40,410 nucleotides of DNA from assembly GCA_025351825.1 (NCBI GenBank), contig JANXVE010000072.1:1-40410 (forward strand). Direction: 5' to 3'. Positions 1-10,513 of this stretch are shown one piece after another; the stretch's first letter is position 1, and every line of letters starts with the position of its first letter. The notes under the pieces were generated by a model that saw only the letters and a list, made by a program, of their open reading frames with translations, had not been told where the DNA came from and ran no database searches. This DNA is from Chamaesiphon sp. 341R_metabat_111 (GTDB lineage: Bacteria > Cyanobacteriota > Cyanobacteriia > Cyanobacteriales > Chamaesiphonaceae). Made by a program: the position numbers and the translations under genes.

Positions 1-583
1 TAGGTCGCAAAATTGGTCGAATCGGCAAAGATTTACCGCCTACTTGTGACCAGTTCGTAACCTCACCCGTGAAGATTTTAGTAATTTGGTCGCTAGTTAA
101 ACCCGTTCGCAGATCGTTATTATTACCAATCACGATCGCGATCTTATCTTGGACAATCAGTATTGATGTCAAACCTTGAGCTTTTTCGTCAGTAGTTAGC
201 TCCCGCGAAATTCCGGTAATATCGATCGATCCAGCCGCGAGATCTTTTAAGCCTTGACTAGAACTAGATGCTCCATTTACCACCTGAACACCAGGAAACT
301 TTTTCTCAAACCCTATTTTTAAAGCCTGGGTAATTTGGGCCATGCTGGTGGAGCCACTGACTTTGAATGCAGTTCCAGCGGCAACTGTGGCTGGTGGATC
401 GAATGGTAATTTAATTTCTGATTTGGGTTGACCACTATTGGTGTTATTTAGACTATTAGCACTATTGAAAATTGGTATAGGTGAGTTAGATTTATTTGCA
501 AATAAAGCATATCCTCCACTAGCTAGAGCCAACACTCCAGCGATGTAAACGATCGGCGGTGGACCTTTTTTAGAACTACTCAT
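1..583 (-). CDS. Phosphate-binding-like periplasmic substrate-binding protein (partial)
   Basis: The gene starts at the ATG complementary to 581-583 and runs off the left edge, so only about 194 N-terminal residues are visible. It opens with a short charged stretch (MSSSKKGPPP), then one hydrophobic segment at about residues 11-29 that could be a signal anchor. A low-complexity Asn/Ser linker follows, then a PstS-like fold containing VSGSTSM, a run of serines (GASSSSQGL), DITGISREL and IFTGEVTNW, all typical of the phosphate-binding-like superfamily. PstS proteins deliver phosphate to an ABC transporter; stand-alone members can have other roles. It lies 7 bp downstream of the PspA-like gene and is probably co-transcribed with it. 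No pstC, pstA or pstB is in view, so classical phosphate uptake is not established. Confidence 0.8.
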   Translation of the reverse strand, partial: MSSSKKGPPPIVYIAGVLALASGGYALFANKSNSPIPIFNSANSLNNTNSGQPKSEIKLPFDPPATVAAGTAFKVSGSTSMAQITQALKIGFEKKFPGVQVVNGASSSSQGLKDLAAGSIDITGISRELTTDEKAQGLTSILIVQDKIAIVIGNNNDLRTGLTSDQITKIFTGEVTNWSQVGGKSLPIRPILRP

Positions 584-590
584 AAAATTT

Positions 591-1319
591 TTACTTGGGG
601 GATCCGTCAGAATTAATCTGCTTTAATTTCGCCAGTCGTTCGTTAACTTTAGCTTGGATTTCTGCATTACTATTTTCGTCGGTTAATTCAGACCGATTGC
701 GAGATATGTCCGCCACAAGCTTTTGCTGCATTTCATACTCAGTAGCCTGCATTTGAGCATTGTCTAAAGTGGACTTGGCGGAAGCCCCATCAAATTCATC
801 ATTAACCCGCGCAATTTCTCGCAGGGCAGTATTAACGCGGGACAAATCGCGCGTATTCTGAATTTCAGTGCGGTACCGTTTTACCTCCAACTGCTCTTGG
901 GTGAGGCGATTTTGAGAACTAATTAATAACTCTTCTACCCGATCGATTTGAGCATGAAGTTGCTCTAATAATGCTTCCTGCTGAATCACTTTGACTAGCG
1001 TCAACCGTGCATCTCGATCGCGTCCTTTTTTAGCAGAAATCGCTGCTTCTCGCATCAATCCTTGGATTTCTTGAGCTTTCTTGTCATATTCAACCTGCAA
1101 TTTCTTGTAGGAACTAGCTTGTTGTCCTACCGCAGTGGACAAACTAGCCACAGATTGGGACATCAACGCCAAAGAACGCTCGGCAATCGCCAGCGTCTCT
1201 TCTTGACTCGGCGGTGGTGCAATAGGCGGCTCTTTGCCCCATAACCAGTCCCAGACATCTGTTGTCACTTTACCTGCTCGATCGCCCATCAACCAATTCG
1301 CAAAGTTTTGACCTTTCAT
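591..1319 (-). CDS. PspA/IM30-like coiled-coil protein
   Basis: 242 residues, almost entirely charged alpha helix with coiled-coil spacing from about residue 45 to 235. There is no signal peptide or membrane span. The length, the SQSVASL/SYKKLQ/EYDKKAQEIQ helical hairpin and the later KRYRTEIQNTRDLSRVNTALREI helix suit the PspA/Vipp1 (IM30) family of membrane-associated ESCRT-III-like proteins. The family protects or remodels the inner membrane under stress, and cyanobacteria usually have both PspA and Vipp1. The N-terminus is atypical: an extra Trp-rich segment (WLMGDRAG, DVWDWLWGKEPP) and a proline-rich linker replace the usual start, so it is probably a divergent paralogue. It is followed after 7 bp by the phosphate-binding-like gene. 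The family call rests on overall character rather than a unique motif. Confidence 0.6.
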   Translation of the reverse strand: MKGQNFANWLMGDRAGKVTTDVWDWLWGKEPPIAPPPSQEETLAIAERSLALMSQSVASLSTAVGQQASSYKKLQVEYDKKAQEIQGLMREAAISAKKGRDRDARLTLVKVIQQEALLEQLHAQIDRVEELLISSQNRLTQEQLEVKRYRTEIQNTRDLSRVNTALREIARVNDEFDGASAKSTLDNAQMQATEYEMQQKLVADISRNRSELTDENSNAEIQAKVNERLAKLKQINSDGSPK

Positions 1320-1370
1320 CTGTCTAGAATTTAGAAGCTGAGTTGGTTTAGCCTGATTATAACGTAGTGT

Positions 1371-1412
1371 ATGGATGGTGAATGGTGGATGGTGGATGGT
1401 GAATGGTGGATC
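1371..1412. repeat. Seven-base short tandem repeat (GGTGGAT/GGTGAAT)
   Basis: About six imperfect heptamers alternate between GGTGGAT and GGTGAAT. They lie between the divergent PspA-like and aspartase-like genes. Heptameric short tandem repeats (STRR) are a known feature of cyanobacterial genomes; this one is in a shared promoter region. Confidence 0.8.
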
Positions 1413-1471
1413 GTAATAAGTTTCATCTGAAAGTATTGGATAATATAGGCTTGTGACGAGGATAGATCTAG

Positions 1472-2872
1472 ATGAATCAAGCTAATTACCGGACTGAAAA
1501 AGATTCGATGGGGGAACGTCAGATCCCAGCATTTGCTTATTACGGCATCCAGACTTTACGAGCGATCGAGAACTTTCCGATTAGTGGATTGAAGCCACTA
1601 GCTACCTATGTTGATGCTTGTATTTTAATCAAAAAAGCAGCCGCGATCGCCAATGGTAAATTAGGCTGTATCAATGCTGAATTGACTGGATCGATTGTTG
1701 CCGCTGCTGATGAGATTTTACAAGGCAAACTCCGCGATCAATTTGTTGTCGATGTCTATCAGGCTGGTGCGGGGACTTCCCACCACATGAATGTCAATGA
1801 GGTATTAGCCAACCGTGCGCTGGAAATCTTGGGGGACATTAAAGGTAACTATCAACGGGTAAGTCCCAACGATCATGTTAATTATGGTCAATCTACCAAT
1901 GATGTGATTCCGACAGCGATTCGGGTAGGAGGATTACTCGCGCTCAGTCATACATTATTGCCTGCGCTGGATGGTGCGATCGCAGCAATGGACAAAAAAG
2001 CGGTAGAATTTCAATCGATCGTCAAATCTGGACGGACACACATGCAGGATGCGGTGCCAGTAAGATTGGGCGATAGTTTTGGGGCGTTTGCTCAGATTTT
2101 ACGGGATCATCAGGTGCGAATTACTACCGCTTCCGGCGACTTAACCAAGCTCGGTTTAGGTGGCAGTGCGGCAGGTACCGGATTGAATACTCATCCCGAC
2201 TATCGATCGACTGTCGCCCAAGTTCTGGGAGAATTAATCGGACAACCCCTGACTGTCGCCCCTCATTTGATGGCTGCCATGCAGAGTATGGCACCATTTG
2301 TAAACGTCTCCGGCAGCCTTCGCAATCTCGCCGCAGACCTCGTTAAAATCTCCCACGACCTCCGCTTAATGGATTCGGGACCAAAGACAGGTTTAAAGGA
2401 AATTCAACTCCCTCCCGTCCAACCTGGCTCGTCAATCATGCCTGGAAAATACAATCCGGTGATGGCGGAAATGATGTCGATGGTCTGTTTTCAGGTGATG
2501 GGATTCGACAGATCGATCGAGATGGCGGCTCAAGCGGGACAATTGGAACTAAACGTCATGATGCCGTTGATTGCCTACGATCTGATTCATAGTATCGAGA
2601 TTTTGGGTAATGCGCTCAAGGCTTTGACGGAGCAATGTATCATCGGAATTACAGCCAATCCCGAACGCTGTCGAGATTATGCCGAAGGGAGTTTGGCTTT
2701 GGTGACTGCATTAAATACGCACATTGGTTATTTGAATGCGGCGAATGTGGCAAAGGAATCGTTGGCTACAGGTAAATCTTTGCGGCAGATTGTGTTGGAG
2801 CAAGGCTTGATGGAGCCGGAACTGTTGGCGCAGGTACTGGATTTGGAAGCGATGAGTGAGTTGCCCTCATAG
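1472..2872 (+). CDS. aspA: Aspartate ammonia-lyase-like enzyme (fumarase/aspartase superfamily)
   Basis: 466 residues, normal length for the superfamily. The cytosolic homotetramer would interconvert aspartate with fumarate and ammonia. The N-terminus YYGIQTLRAIENFPISG and the segment DVYQAGAGTSHHMNVNEV follow the aspartase pattern closely. NDHVNYGQSTNDV supplies the substrate-binding Thr/Asn region, SGRTHMQDA the active-site His, and GSSIMPGKYNPV at about residues 317-328 the mobile loop with the catalytic Ser. The loop has Gly where E. coli aspartase has Ala (GSSIMPAK), a form also seen in class II fumarases, so substrate preference is not certain. The N-terminal motifs favour aspartase. 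The gene stands alone on the plus strand after a divergent repeat-bearing spacer. Confidence 0.85.
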   Translation: MNQANYRTEKDSMGERQIPAFAYYGIQTLRAIENFPISGLKPLATYVDACILIKKAAAIANGKLGCINAELTGSIVAAADEILQGKLRDQFVVDVYQAGAGTSHHMNVNEVLANRALEILGDIKGNYQRVSPNDHVNYGQSTNDVIPTAIRVGGLLALSHTLLPALDGAIAAMDKKAVEFQSIVKSGRTHMQDAVPVRLGDSFGAFAQILRDHQVRITTASGDLTKLGLGGSAAGTGLNTHPDYRSTVAQVLGELIGQPLTVAPHLMAAMQSMAPFVNVSGSLRNLAADLVKISHDLRLMDSGPKTGLKEIQLPPVQPGSSIMPGKYNPVMAEMMSMVCFQVMGFDRSIEMAAQAGQLELNVMMPLIAYDLIHSIEILGNALKALTEQCIIGITANPERCRDYAEGSLALVTALNTHIGYLNAANVAKESLATGKSLRQIVLEQGLMEPELLAQVLDLEAMSELPS

Positions 2873-2941
2873 TATCTCAATCATTCTAATCACAGTTCTA
2901 CTTTTTGATACAATATTACTAATCCATCACCTTCAGCGGCA

Positions 2942-3529
2942 ATGGTTCAAACACCAACTAAATCTATTTCGATCGAAGACTTTCTCCAACTGCCAGAAAC
3001 AAAGCCTGCCAGCGAATTTGTAGATGGTCAAATTATCCAGAAACAGATGCCCCAAGGAAAACACAGCACCATCCAGCGCGATCTAGTAAATGCAATCGAT
3101 TCAATCCTCAAGCAGGATAAAATTGCTCGTGCTTATCCTGAACTCCGCTGTACTTTTGGCGGACGTTCAACTGTGCCAGATGTTACTGTATTCGACTGGA
3201 ATCGAATTCCCCGTGAGGATAACGGGAAAGTTGCCAATGTATTTGCGCTTGCACCTGACTGGACGATTGAAATCCTCTCGCCCGAACAAAACCAAACAAA
3301 AGTAGTGCGAAATATCTTGCACTGCCTGAGTCACAGCACTCAAATGGGCTGGTTAATTGACCCAGAAGAAGAACTAGTATTTGTCTATCTTGCTCACGAT
3401 CCCGCAGATAAGTTAGAGCAACCCAGGATCTCAGTCTTTGAAGTCAAGGAAGATTTACTACCAGTACCTGAATTTGCCAAATCTTTTCAACTAAGTGTCG
3501 GTCAATTATTTGGCTGGTTAGAGGATTAA
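2942..3529 (+). CDS. Uma2 family putative endonuclease (DUF820)
   Basis: 195 residues. It belongs to the Uma2/DUF820 family, which is expanded in cyanobacteria and has a PD-(D/E)xK nuclease fold. Visible core elements are an early acidic residue in ASEFVDGQII, the PDVTVFDW strand, the IEILSPEQ strand, and NILHCLSHSTQMGWLID, the usual C-terminal part of the fold. The cellular role is unknown; many members are found near mobile elements. It starts 69 bp after the aspartase-like gene, with no obvious functional link to it. Confidence 0.85.
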   Translation: MVQTPTKSISIEDFLQLPETKPASEFVDGQIIQKQMPQGKHSTIQRDLVNAIDSILKQDKIARAYPELRCTFGGRSTVPDVTVFDWNRIPREDNGKVANVFALAPDWTIEILSPEQNQTKVVRNILHCLSHSTQMGWLIDPEEELVFVYLAHDPADKLEQPRISVFEVKEDLLPVPEFAKSFQLSVGQLFGWLED

Positions 3530-3657
3530 CTGCTGTAAATAGCCCCTAACAATAACGTCTGTAAAGCAGTCTAAGACAAAAGGGTAGCTAGTTTGGTATT
3601 CTGGAGCTTGTGCCTATTAATAAAAATTGCTCGGGCGGCAGCTATATAAAATAAATT

Positions 3658-4710
3658 ATGACCGATTCAAATCAAGAACCTTTATTATTACGCGCGGCTA
3701 AAGGTGCCACTCTCGATCGACCACCCGTATGGATGATGCGCCAAGCCGGACGCTATATGAAAGTCTATCGGGATTTGCGGGACAAGCATCCTTCATTCCG
3801 CGATCGATCTGAGAAAGCCGAACTAGCGATCGAAATCTCCCTCCAACCTTGGCGGGCATTTCAGCCAGATGGCGTAATTATGTTTTCGGACATCCTCACG
3901 CCGCTACCAGGACTGGGCATTCCTTTTGACATCATCGAGAGCAAAGGGCCAATTATCGAGCCAGCAATTCGCTCTCAGGCGCAGATCGACGCACTGCACC
4001 CGCTCAATCCTGAAGAATCTCTCCCCTTCATCAAAGAGATTCTGGGTACGCTCCGGCGAGAAGTAGGTAACAAATCTACTGTCCTCGGCTTTGTCGGCGC
4101 ACCGTGGACATTAGCAGCCTATGCGATCGAAGGTAAAAGCTCGAAAGATTATTCCAACATCAAAGGGATGGCTTTCCGCGAACCCCAGATGCTGCACAGC
4201 TTGCTAGCTAAAATTGCAGATGCGATCGCCGTATACGTCCGCTACCAAATCGATTGTGGTGCCCAAGTTGTCCAAATGTTTGACTCTTGGGCAGGACAGC
4301 TTAGTCCCCAAGACTATCAAACCTTCGCTCTACCCTACCAACAACGGGTGGTGCAGCAGGTGAAAGCAACTCATCCCGATACACCACTAATTCTCTATAT
4401 CAGTGGTAGCTCTGGCGTATTAGAACTGATGGGTCAATCCGGCGTGGATATCGTCAGCCTCGACTGGACTGTAGACATGGCAGTGGGCAGACAGCGGATT
4501 GGGGCGCATTTGGGCGTTCAAGGCAACATGGATCCTTGTGCATTGTATGGTTCCAAAGATTTTATCCGCGATCGCATTGTTGATACCGTCCGCAAAGCAG
4601 GTAAAACTGGTCACATCATGAATCTCGGTCATGGTGTCCTGCCAACTGTACCAGAAGAGAACGTCGCCCACTTCTTTGAAACTGCCAAGAACGTCGATAA
4701 ATTACTGTAA
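3658..4710 (+). CDS. hemE: Uroporphyrinogen decarboxylase
   Basis: 350 residues, the usual bacterial length. HemE removes the four acetate carboxyls of uroporphyrinogen III to give coproporphyrinogen III, on the shared route to haem, chlorophyll and phycobilins. The family signature [17 protein letters not shown] at about residues 22-38 contains the substrate-binding arginines. [14 protein letters not shown] carries the conserved Asp, [16 protein letters not shown] matches the second signature, and [12 protein letters not shown] and NLGHGVLP are further conserved blocks. The start ATG at 3658 lies directly before the conserved N-terminus. It is followed by an inverted-repeat element that could act as a terminator. 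Confidence 0.97.
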   Translation: MTDSNQEPLLLRAAKGATLDRPPVWMMRQAGRYMKVYRDLRDKHPSFRDRSEKAELAIEISLQPWRAFQPDGVIMFSDILTPLPGLGIPFDIIESKGPIIEPAIRSQAQIDALHPLNPEESLPFIKEILGTLRREVGNKSTVLGFVGAPWTLAAYAIEGKSSKDYSNIKGMAFREPQMLHSLLAKIADAIAVYVRYQIDCGAQVVQMFDSWAGQLSPQDYQTFALPYQQRVVQQVKATHPDTPLILYISGSSGVLELMGQSGVDIVSLDWTVDMAVGRQRIGAHLGVQGNMDPCALYGSKDFIRDRIVDTVRKAGKTGHIMNLGHGVLPTVPEENVAHFFETAKNVDKLL

Positions 4711-4728
4711 CTGAAGATATCTTAAAGC

Positions 4729-4817
4729 ATGAAGGTAGGGGTAATGTCTTGTCGGTTTTTTATTCTGGGGGAACCCCAGAATAAAACCGCCGCTTAATGA
4801 GTTGCCCCTACCTTCAT
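4729..4817. repeat. Small inverted-repeat (MITE-like) element with inner hairpin
   Basis: Perfect 13-bp terminal inverted repeats (ATGAAGGTAGGGG at 4729-4741, complement at 4805-4817) enclose a second hairpin whose core arms are TATTCTGGGG at 4761-4770 and its complement at 4774-4783. It lies 18 bp downstream of hemE, is non-coding, and looks like a non-autonomous repeat that may also terminate hemE transcription. No target-site duplication is evident. Confidence 0.65.
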
Positions 4818-4871
4818 TTTTGAGCTAACAATGTCGATCCATATTCCACAACTAGATTATTTCAAATATTT

Positions 4872-5477
4872 ATGGGACCAGTGATTTCGCCAGAGTGGTT
4901 CGATCGATCGGCTGTAACTGTTGCACCAGAGCTGATTGGTTGCACGTTGGTGCGTCAACTTGCCGACGGTACGCAGTTGCGGGGAATTATTGTCGAGACA
5001 GAGGCTTATCAAGAAGGCGATCCGGCTTGCCATGCCTATCGCAAACAGACCAAACGCAATCAGGTGATGTTTGGCGATCCAGGCTATACCTACGTGTATT
5101 TAATCTATGGGATGTATCATTGCGTCAATGTTGTGACCGACAAAGCAGGTGCGCCGAGTGCAGTCCTGATTCGAGCATTGGAACTAGAACTAGACACCCT
5201 CGCCAGCATTCCCCGTAAGCCTAGAGAAAAGCTCGAAAAAGTAGCCGCAGGGCCAGGGAAACTATGTAGAGCAATGCAAATCGACTTAGGCTTGTATGGG
5301 ACAAAACTAGAACTCGGACAAGCACTGTGGTTGGAGCATCGCGCCCAAGATTGGCAGAGCAAAATGGGTGGGGGATCGATCGAATTGACTCAAACCACTC
5401 GAATCGGATTGACACAGGGAGTCGATTTACCCTGGCGGTGGTATGTGTCTGGCTGTCACGCAGTTTCTAAGTGGTAA
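4872..5477 (+). CDS. DNA-3-methyladenine glycosylase (Mpg/AAG family)
   Basis: 201 residues, typical of bacterial members of the alkyladenine glycosylase family. These enzymes excise alkylated purines to start base-excision repair. Key blocks are IIVETEAYQEGDPACHAY (catalytic Glu in the ETEAY motif), RNQVMFGDPGYTYVYLIYGMYHCVNVVT, AVLIRALE, and the GPGKLCRAM segment. It has no signal peptide and is a single-domain protein. It is the last gene of the plus-strand run before a 226-bp spacer in which I see nothing definite. Confidence 0.93.
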   Translation: MGPVISPEWFDRSAVTVAPELIGCTLVRQLADGTQLRGIIVETEAYQEGDPACHAYRKQTKRNQVMFGDPGYTYVYLIYGMYHCVNVVTDKAGAPSAVLIRALELELDTLASIPRKPREKLEKVAAGPGKLCRAMQIDLGLYGTKLELGQALWLEHRAQDWQSKMGGGSIELTQTTRIGLTQGVDLPWRWYVSGCHAVSKW

Positions 5478-5703
5478 TTCTTAATACATGTATTTCTAAT
5501 TTTACGGGGGAGGGCGATCGATATCATTGCAAATCTGGGTAATTTAACTATATGAGTGCATCAATTTTATACAGACCCTATCTCTAAGTAGACTAGCGGA
5601 ACTGCTATGTGACAGCTTCCGTCAAAATACTCCAAGGATTAGGTCTAAAAATCATCCACCATGCGGCGTTCAATAACGGCGCACCAGCTACCCTGATATT
5701 TTT

Positions 5704-6186
5704 ATGTACCGCAAAATTCTAGTCTGTGCCTTGGTTCTTTACACCTCAATGCTACCTGCCCGCGCCAATAGTAATGCCGAAGAAAATGAATTGACATCCC
5801 AAGACCTCAGTACGGTCGTAACTGAGGCTAGATCTTGGCGAGGCACTCGCTATCGCTATGGCGGCAAGGATAAAAATGGGATTGATTGTTCTCATTTTGT
5901 CTACGCCGTCTATAGTAAGGTTTTTGAAGGTTATGATTATCGGATGGCAGGCGAGTATCTGCGTGACTCAACTTTTGCCCCTACCAAAGCTCCTTTAGTT
6001 GGGGATATCATTGTCTTTCCGTCCGTCAGGGGTCAGTCAGAGCATGTCGGGATTATCACTGATGTTGATGCTACGAAATTCATCGGTGCCCAGACTAGCA
6101 CGGGTGTCAGAGAGGCTAGCTTCGCGCCTGGAACCTACTGGGGCAAGCGTCCTTACAAAATTGTCTCCTTGATACCAGAGGATTAA
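5704..6186 (+). CDS. NlpC/P60 family cell-wall hydrolase, secreted
   Basis: 160 residues. The N-terminus MYRKILVCALVLYTSMLPARA is a classical Sec signal peptide with likely cleavage after Ala-Arg-Ala near residue 21. The rest is one NlpC/P60 domain: WRGTRYRYGGKDKNGIDCSHFVYAVY contains the catalytic Cys (DCSHF), GDIIVF is the conserved strand, and SEHVGIIT contains the catalytic His. Family members are gamma-D-glutamyl-diamino acid endopeptidases that cut peptidoglycan stem peptides. The protein has no separate wall-binding domain, so it is a minimal periplasmic enzyme. It converges on the atp operon, and a bidirectional terminator lies between them. Confidence 0.9.
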   Translation: MYRKILVCALVLYTSMLPARANSNAEENELTSQDLSTVVTEARSWRGTRYRYGGKDKNGIDCSHFVYAVYSKVFEGYDYRMAGEYLRDSTFAPTKAPLVGDIIVFPSVRGQSEHVGIITDVDATKFIGAQTSTGVREASFAPGTYWGKRPYKIVSLIPED

Positions 6187-6213
6187 TCGGTATTTACCAA
6201 ATATTTTAGACAT

Positions 6214-6246
6214 AAAAAATGTGCCCAATCTAGGCACATTTTTTAT
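6214..6246. terminator. Bidirectional Rho-independent terminator
   Basis: The stem AATGTGCC / GGCACATT with a short AATCTA loop is flanked by an A-run on the left and a T-run on the right. It can therefore end the NlpC gene on the plus strand and the atp operon on the minus strand. Confidence 0.85.
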
Positions 6247-6275
6247 AGCCGAACTAAAAATTAAATCGAATTAGC

Positions 6276-7226
6276 CTAACCTTGAAGTGCTTCAGCACCA
6301 CCAACTACCTCAAGAATCTCTTGAGTGATCGCGGCTTGACGGGCTTTGTTGTAGCTGAGGGTGAGGGAGCCGATGAGTTGCTTGGCGTTGTCACTAGCAT
6401 TGTTCATCGCGGTCATTCGAGCGGCAAGCTCACTTGCTGCGGACTCTTGAAGTGCTCGCAGAAGTTGATTGTTTAGATAAAGTGGTAACAATGCATCCAA
6501 GATTTGGTTGGGATCTTGTTCAAAGATGGTATCGCTGGGCAGGGGTGCCGCAGATGACGCTAGTTTCTCACGCTCAACGGAGAAGTGACCACCGCGACTG
6601 GTGAGGCGGAAGACTTCATCATCAGGTACTTCTAGACCTTGGGGGGTAAGCGGTAAGAGGGTTTGAATCACTGGGCGAGAAGCAATCAGAGAGACGAATT
6701 TTGTGTAAACTAGTTCTACTCTGTCTATACCTTCGGATAAAAAGAGGGAGAGTAATTCATCACCAATGTTACCTGCTTCAGCAGCCGTAGGGATTTGTTC
6801 TAGTCCCGTATAATTTGCATGAATAGGTTGATTGCGACGTTGGAAGTATTGGGTGGCTTTGCGTCCGACGGTGATAAATTTGTAGCTCAAGCCTTGGGCT
6901 TTGAGTTCGGCGGCGCGGAGTTCGGCTTTGCGGATGATGGAGCTATTATAACCGCCACACAATCCTCGATCGCCTGTAATTACTAGTAAACCCACGCATT
7001 TTGCTTCACGGGCTTGGAGCAAGGGTGAGGTTGCGTCGGCGAAGGTGAGGCGGCTTTTGAGGCTGTAGAGGACTTGGGCTAGTCTGTCGGCGAAGGGGCG
7101 GGTGGCGACGACTTGTTGTTGGGCGCGGCGGACTTTGGCTGCTGCGACGAGGCGCATTGCTTCGGTGATCTTTTTGGTGTTTTTGACTGACTGGATTTGA
7201 TCCCGAATAACTTTTAGGTTAGCCAT
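6276..7226 (-). CDS. atpC: F0F1 ATP synthase gamma subunit
   Basis: 316 residues. This is the central rotor shaft of F1 (called atpG in E. coli). The N-terminal [37 protein letters not shown] and the C-terminal [23 protein letters not shown] helices are diagnostic. Between about residues 205 and 240 it carries the extra regulatory insert ([17 protein letters not shown] and on) typical of cyanobacterial and chloroplast gamma. It lacks the chloroplast redox cysteine pair, as expected in cyanobacteria. It is the last gene of the operon, but 480 bp of repeat-rich DNA separates it from atpA, an unusually large gap. Confidence 0.97.
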   Translation of the reverse strand: MANLKVIRDQIQSVKNTKKITEAMRLVAAAKVRRAQQQVVATRPFADRLAQVLYSLKSRLTFADATSPLLQAREAKCVGLLVITGDRGLCGGYNSSIIRKAELRAAELKAQGLSYKFITVGRKATQYFQRRNQPIHANYTGLEQIPTAAEAGNIGDELLSLFLSEGIDRVELVYTKFVSLIASRPVIQTLLPLTPQGLEVPDDEVFRLTSRGGHFSVEREKLASSAAPLPSDTIFEQDPNQILDALLPLYLNNQLLRALQESAASELAARMTAMNNASDNAKQLIGSLTLSYNKARQAAITQEILEVVGGAEALQG

Positions 7227-7706
7227 ATTTTATTTATAGTTTTTATTAAAAATAGGTTATTTCTTGATAATTAACTATTGCGTAGTAGAGTGGGCACTTC
7301 CGACCAGCTAGGATCTACGCATTCATCTAACTAGTGATAGCGGGTCGGCAAACTATAAGAATTTGATTAGTTTCGGCTTTCCTAGCGGAGGCAGAACCCG
7401 GACTTGGGGGGTCTGTCTTGTCTCGCTAAACCGTCGGGAGACCCGACGAGCGCGAGCCGCTGCCCCCCAACCCCCCCATTGAGGGGCGGGGTGCCGCCCC
7501 TCAAACTCCCCTGCACAAGGGATGGCTAGGGTGCTAGCTTGGAGCGGCATTCGCTCCGATTTAGATTTTAGTTTGAGTTACTAGAACTAATTTTTTGGGG
7601 CTGGAAATCCCCTCCTCGGAGGGGTGCCCGTAGGGCGGGGTGGGTAGATCTACGCAACACCCCAACCAAACCAGAGGGGAATAATTAATATTCCCCACAT
7701 ATAATC
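7227..7706. repeat. Repeat-rich spacer between atpA and the gamma gene
   Basis: I see no real gene here. The part from about 7375 to 7650 is GC-rich and made of hairpins: CGTCGGG/CCCGACG (7432-7448), GAGGGGCGG/CCGCCCCTC (7481-7502), GGAGCG/CGCTCC (7541-7557) and CCCCTCC/GGAGGGG (7609-7624). The last is followed by GCCCGTAGGGCGGGGTGGGT, wording common in cyanobacterial dispersed repeats. A short open frame on the minus strand (7353-7550) is only a by-product of this composition. Confidence 0.7.
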
Positions 7707-9233
<1,527 letters not shown>

Positions 9234-9330
9234 TTATTTACTGTTGTAAGTTTTCTATAAGTTATTAGTTGTTGGTTGTTAGTTCTCAGCAAATTGCTAT
9301 TCACTAAACCACTATCCACTAAACCACTAA

Positions 9331-9879
9331 TTAAGCAATACTCAGACCCAAACGGCGAATTTCAGCGCGTAAGCTGGAATCAATTACCTGCGAACCAACT
9401 TTGATGATGGTTCCACCCAGAATGTCTGAATCAATTTTGGTGACAATTTCCACGCCGTTGGCGTTGGTCATTGCTTTCACCTTTTCGGCTACCAGAGTCG
9501 TCTGAGCTTCAGTTAGAGCGATCGCACTAGTAACTTCAGCCAGCACAATTCCTTTGAGATCTCGCAGAGCTGCTTGATACCGCTGACATATCCCGCTCAA
9601 ATAACCAATTCGCTTACGATCGACTAAAATCATCAAGAAGTTGGACATCAGAGGATTGATTTTATCAGTCACAACCTTAGCCAAAATTGCTTTTTTGTCA
9701 GCATTTTTAACGATCGGATTCTCTAAAATCTGTGCCAATTCTGGTGAACTTTCGAGCAGTTCGATCAAATCTGCACAATTAGTGCCAAATTCATCGACCA
9801 GGTTTTGCGACTGAGCGAGGGACATTAATGCGTCTGTGTAAGGATTTAAAATTACACTACCAACTGCACTACCTTTCAT
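9331..9879 (-). CDS. atpD: F0F1 ATP synthase delta subunit
   Basis: 182 residues (atpH in E. coli naming). Delta sits on top of F1 and joins it to the peripheral stalk. The N-terminal six-helix region includes NPYTDALMSLAQSQN, and the C-terminus has the family pattern VEIVTKIDSDILGGTIIKVGSQVIDSSLR. Its ATG (9877-9879) immediately follows the stop of the b gene with no bases between. The ribosome binding site GGAGGT lies within the end of atpF, so translation is probably coupled. Confidence 0.95.
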   Translation of the reverse strand: MKGSAVGSVILNPYTDALMSLAQSQNLVDEFGTNCADLIELLESSPELAQILENPIVKNADKKAILAKVVTDKINPLMSNFLMILVDRKRIGYLSGICQRYQAALRDLKGIVLAEVTSAIALTEAQTTLVAEKVKAMTNANGVEIVTKIDSDILGGTIIKVGSQVIDSSLRAEIRRLGLSIA

Positions 9880-10404
9880 TTATTTACCTCCTACCAATGC
9901 GATACTGCGATCGACCAGCTCGGTTTGAGCAGATGCGGTCAGCAGGTCTTTGAGTTGAGCTTCAGCGCGTTCGATCGCCAGAGCTGTGACGCGGGCGCGG
10001 AGTTCGGCAATTGCTTTATCCTGCTCGCTATCGGTGCTTGCAGCAGCGAGTTGCTGCATCCGCTCGATATCGGCTGCGGCTTTAGCAGCGATTTCAGCTT
10101 TGGCATTTGCCGCACTGGTGGTTGCAGTTTGGCGAATGTTTGCAGCTTCGGCTTGAGCCTCGGCCAAGTTCTTTTTGGCTACTGTCAATGCTGATGCCGC
10201 CTGTTTTTGGCGATCTTCAGTATCTTTAATCGCGACTTCGATCGCTTCACGGCGTTCTGTGAGGATATTGTTCAAGAATTTGCCGCCAAAGACAAACAAA
10301 AATACTAGAACTAATACAAGGTTAACTAAGTTGGTTTCGATTAAATCTGGATTTAAACTGACACCACCTTCACCTGTTGTGGCGAGGAATAAGAGTCCTA
10401 TCAT
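9880..10404 (-). CDS. atpF: F0F1 ATP synthase b subunit
   Basis: 174 residues. A single membrane helix at about residues 25-45 (LVNLVLVLVFLFVFGG) is followed by the long charged helix of the peripheral stalk (ILTERREAIEVAIKDTEDRQKQ and an Ala/Gln/Glu-rich continuation). It pairs with b' to form the heterodimeric stalk typical of photosynthetic organisms. The short N-terminus MIGLLFLATTGEGG may be trimmed, as in other cyanobacterial b subunits. It abuts atpD directly. Confidence 0.95.
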   Translation of the reverse strand: MIGLLFLATTGEGGVSLNPDLIETNLVNLVLVLVFLFVFGGKFLNNILTERREAIEVAIKDTEDRQKQAASALTVAKKNLAEAQAEAANIRQTATTSAANAKAEIAAKAAADIERMQQLAAASTDSEQDKAIAELRARVTALAIERAEAQLKDLLTASAQTELVDRSIALVGGK

Positions 10405-10513
10405 ATATATGTGTGCTGCGGTTAGGTGTTTGTTATAAGTAATTCGTTGCAGTCACCTGAAAAATTATCACTAACTGTTCATCGATCACTGTTTTAATTT
10501 TGCCAATAGGCTA

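Noticed and set aside
7353-7550. 65-codon open frame in the atpA-gamma spacer
   Set aside because: It is made of hairpin repeats, and its low-complexity Arg/Pro/Gly translation reflects the GC-rich DNA.
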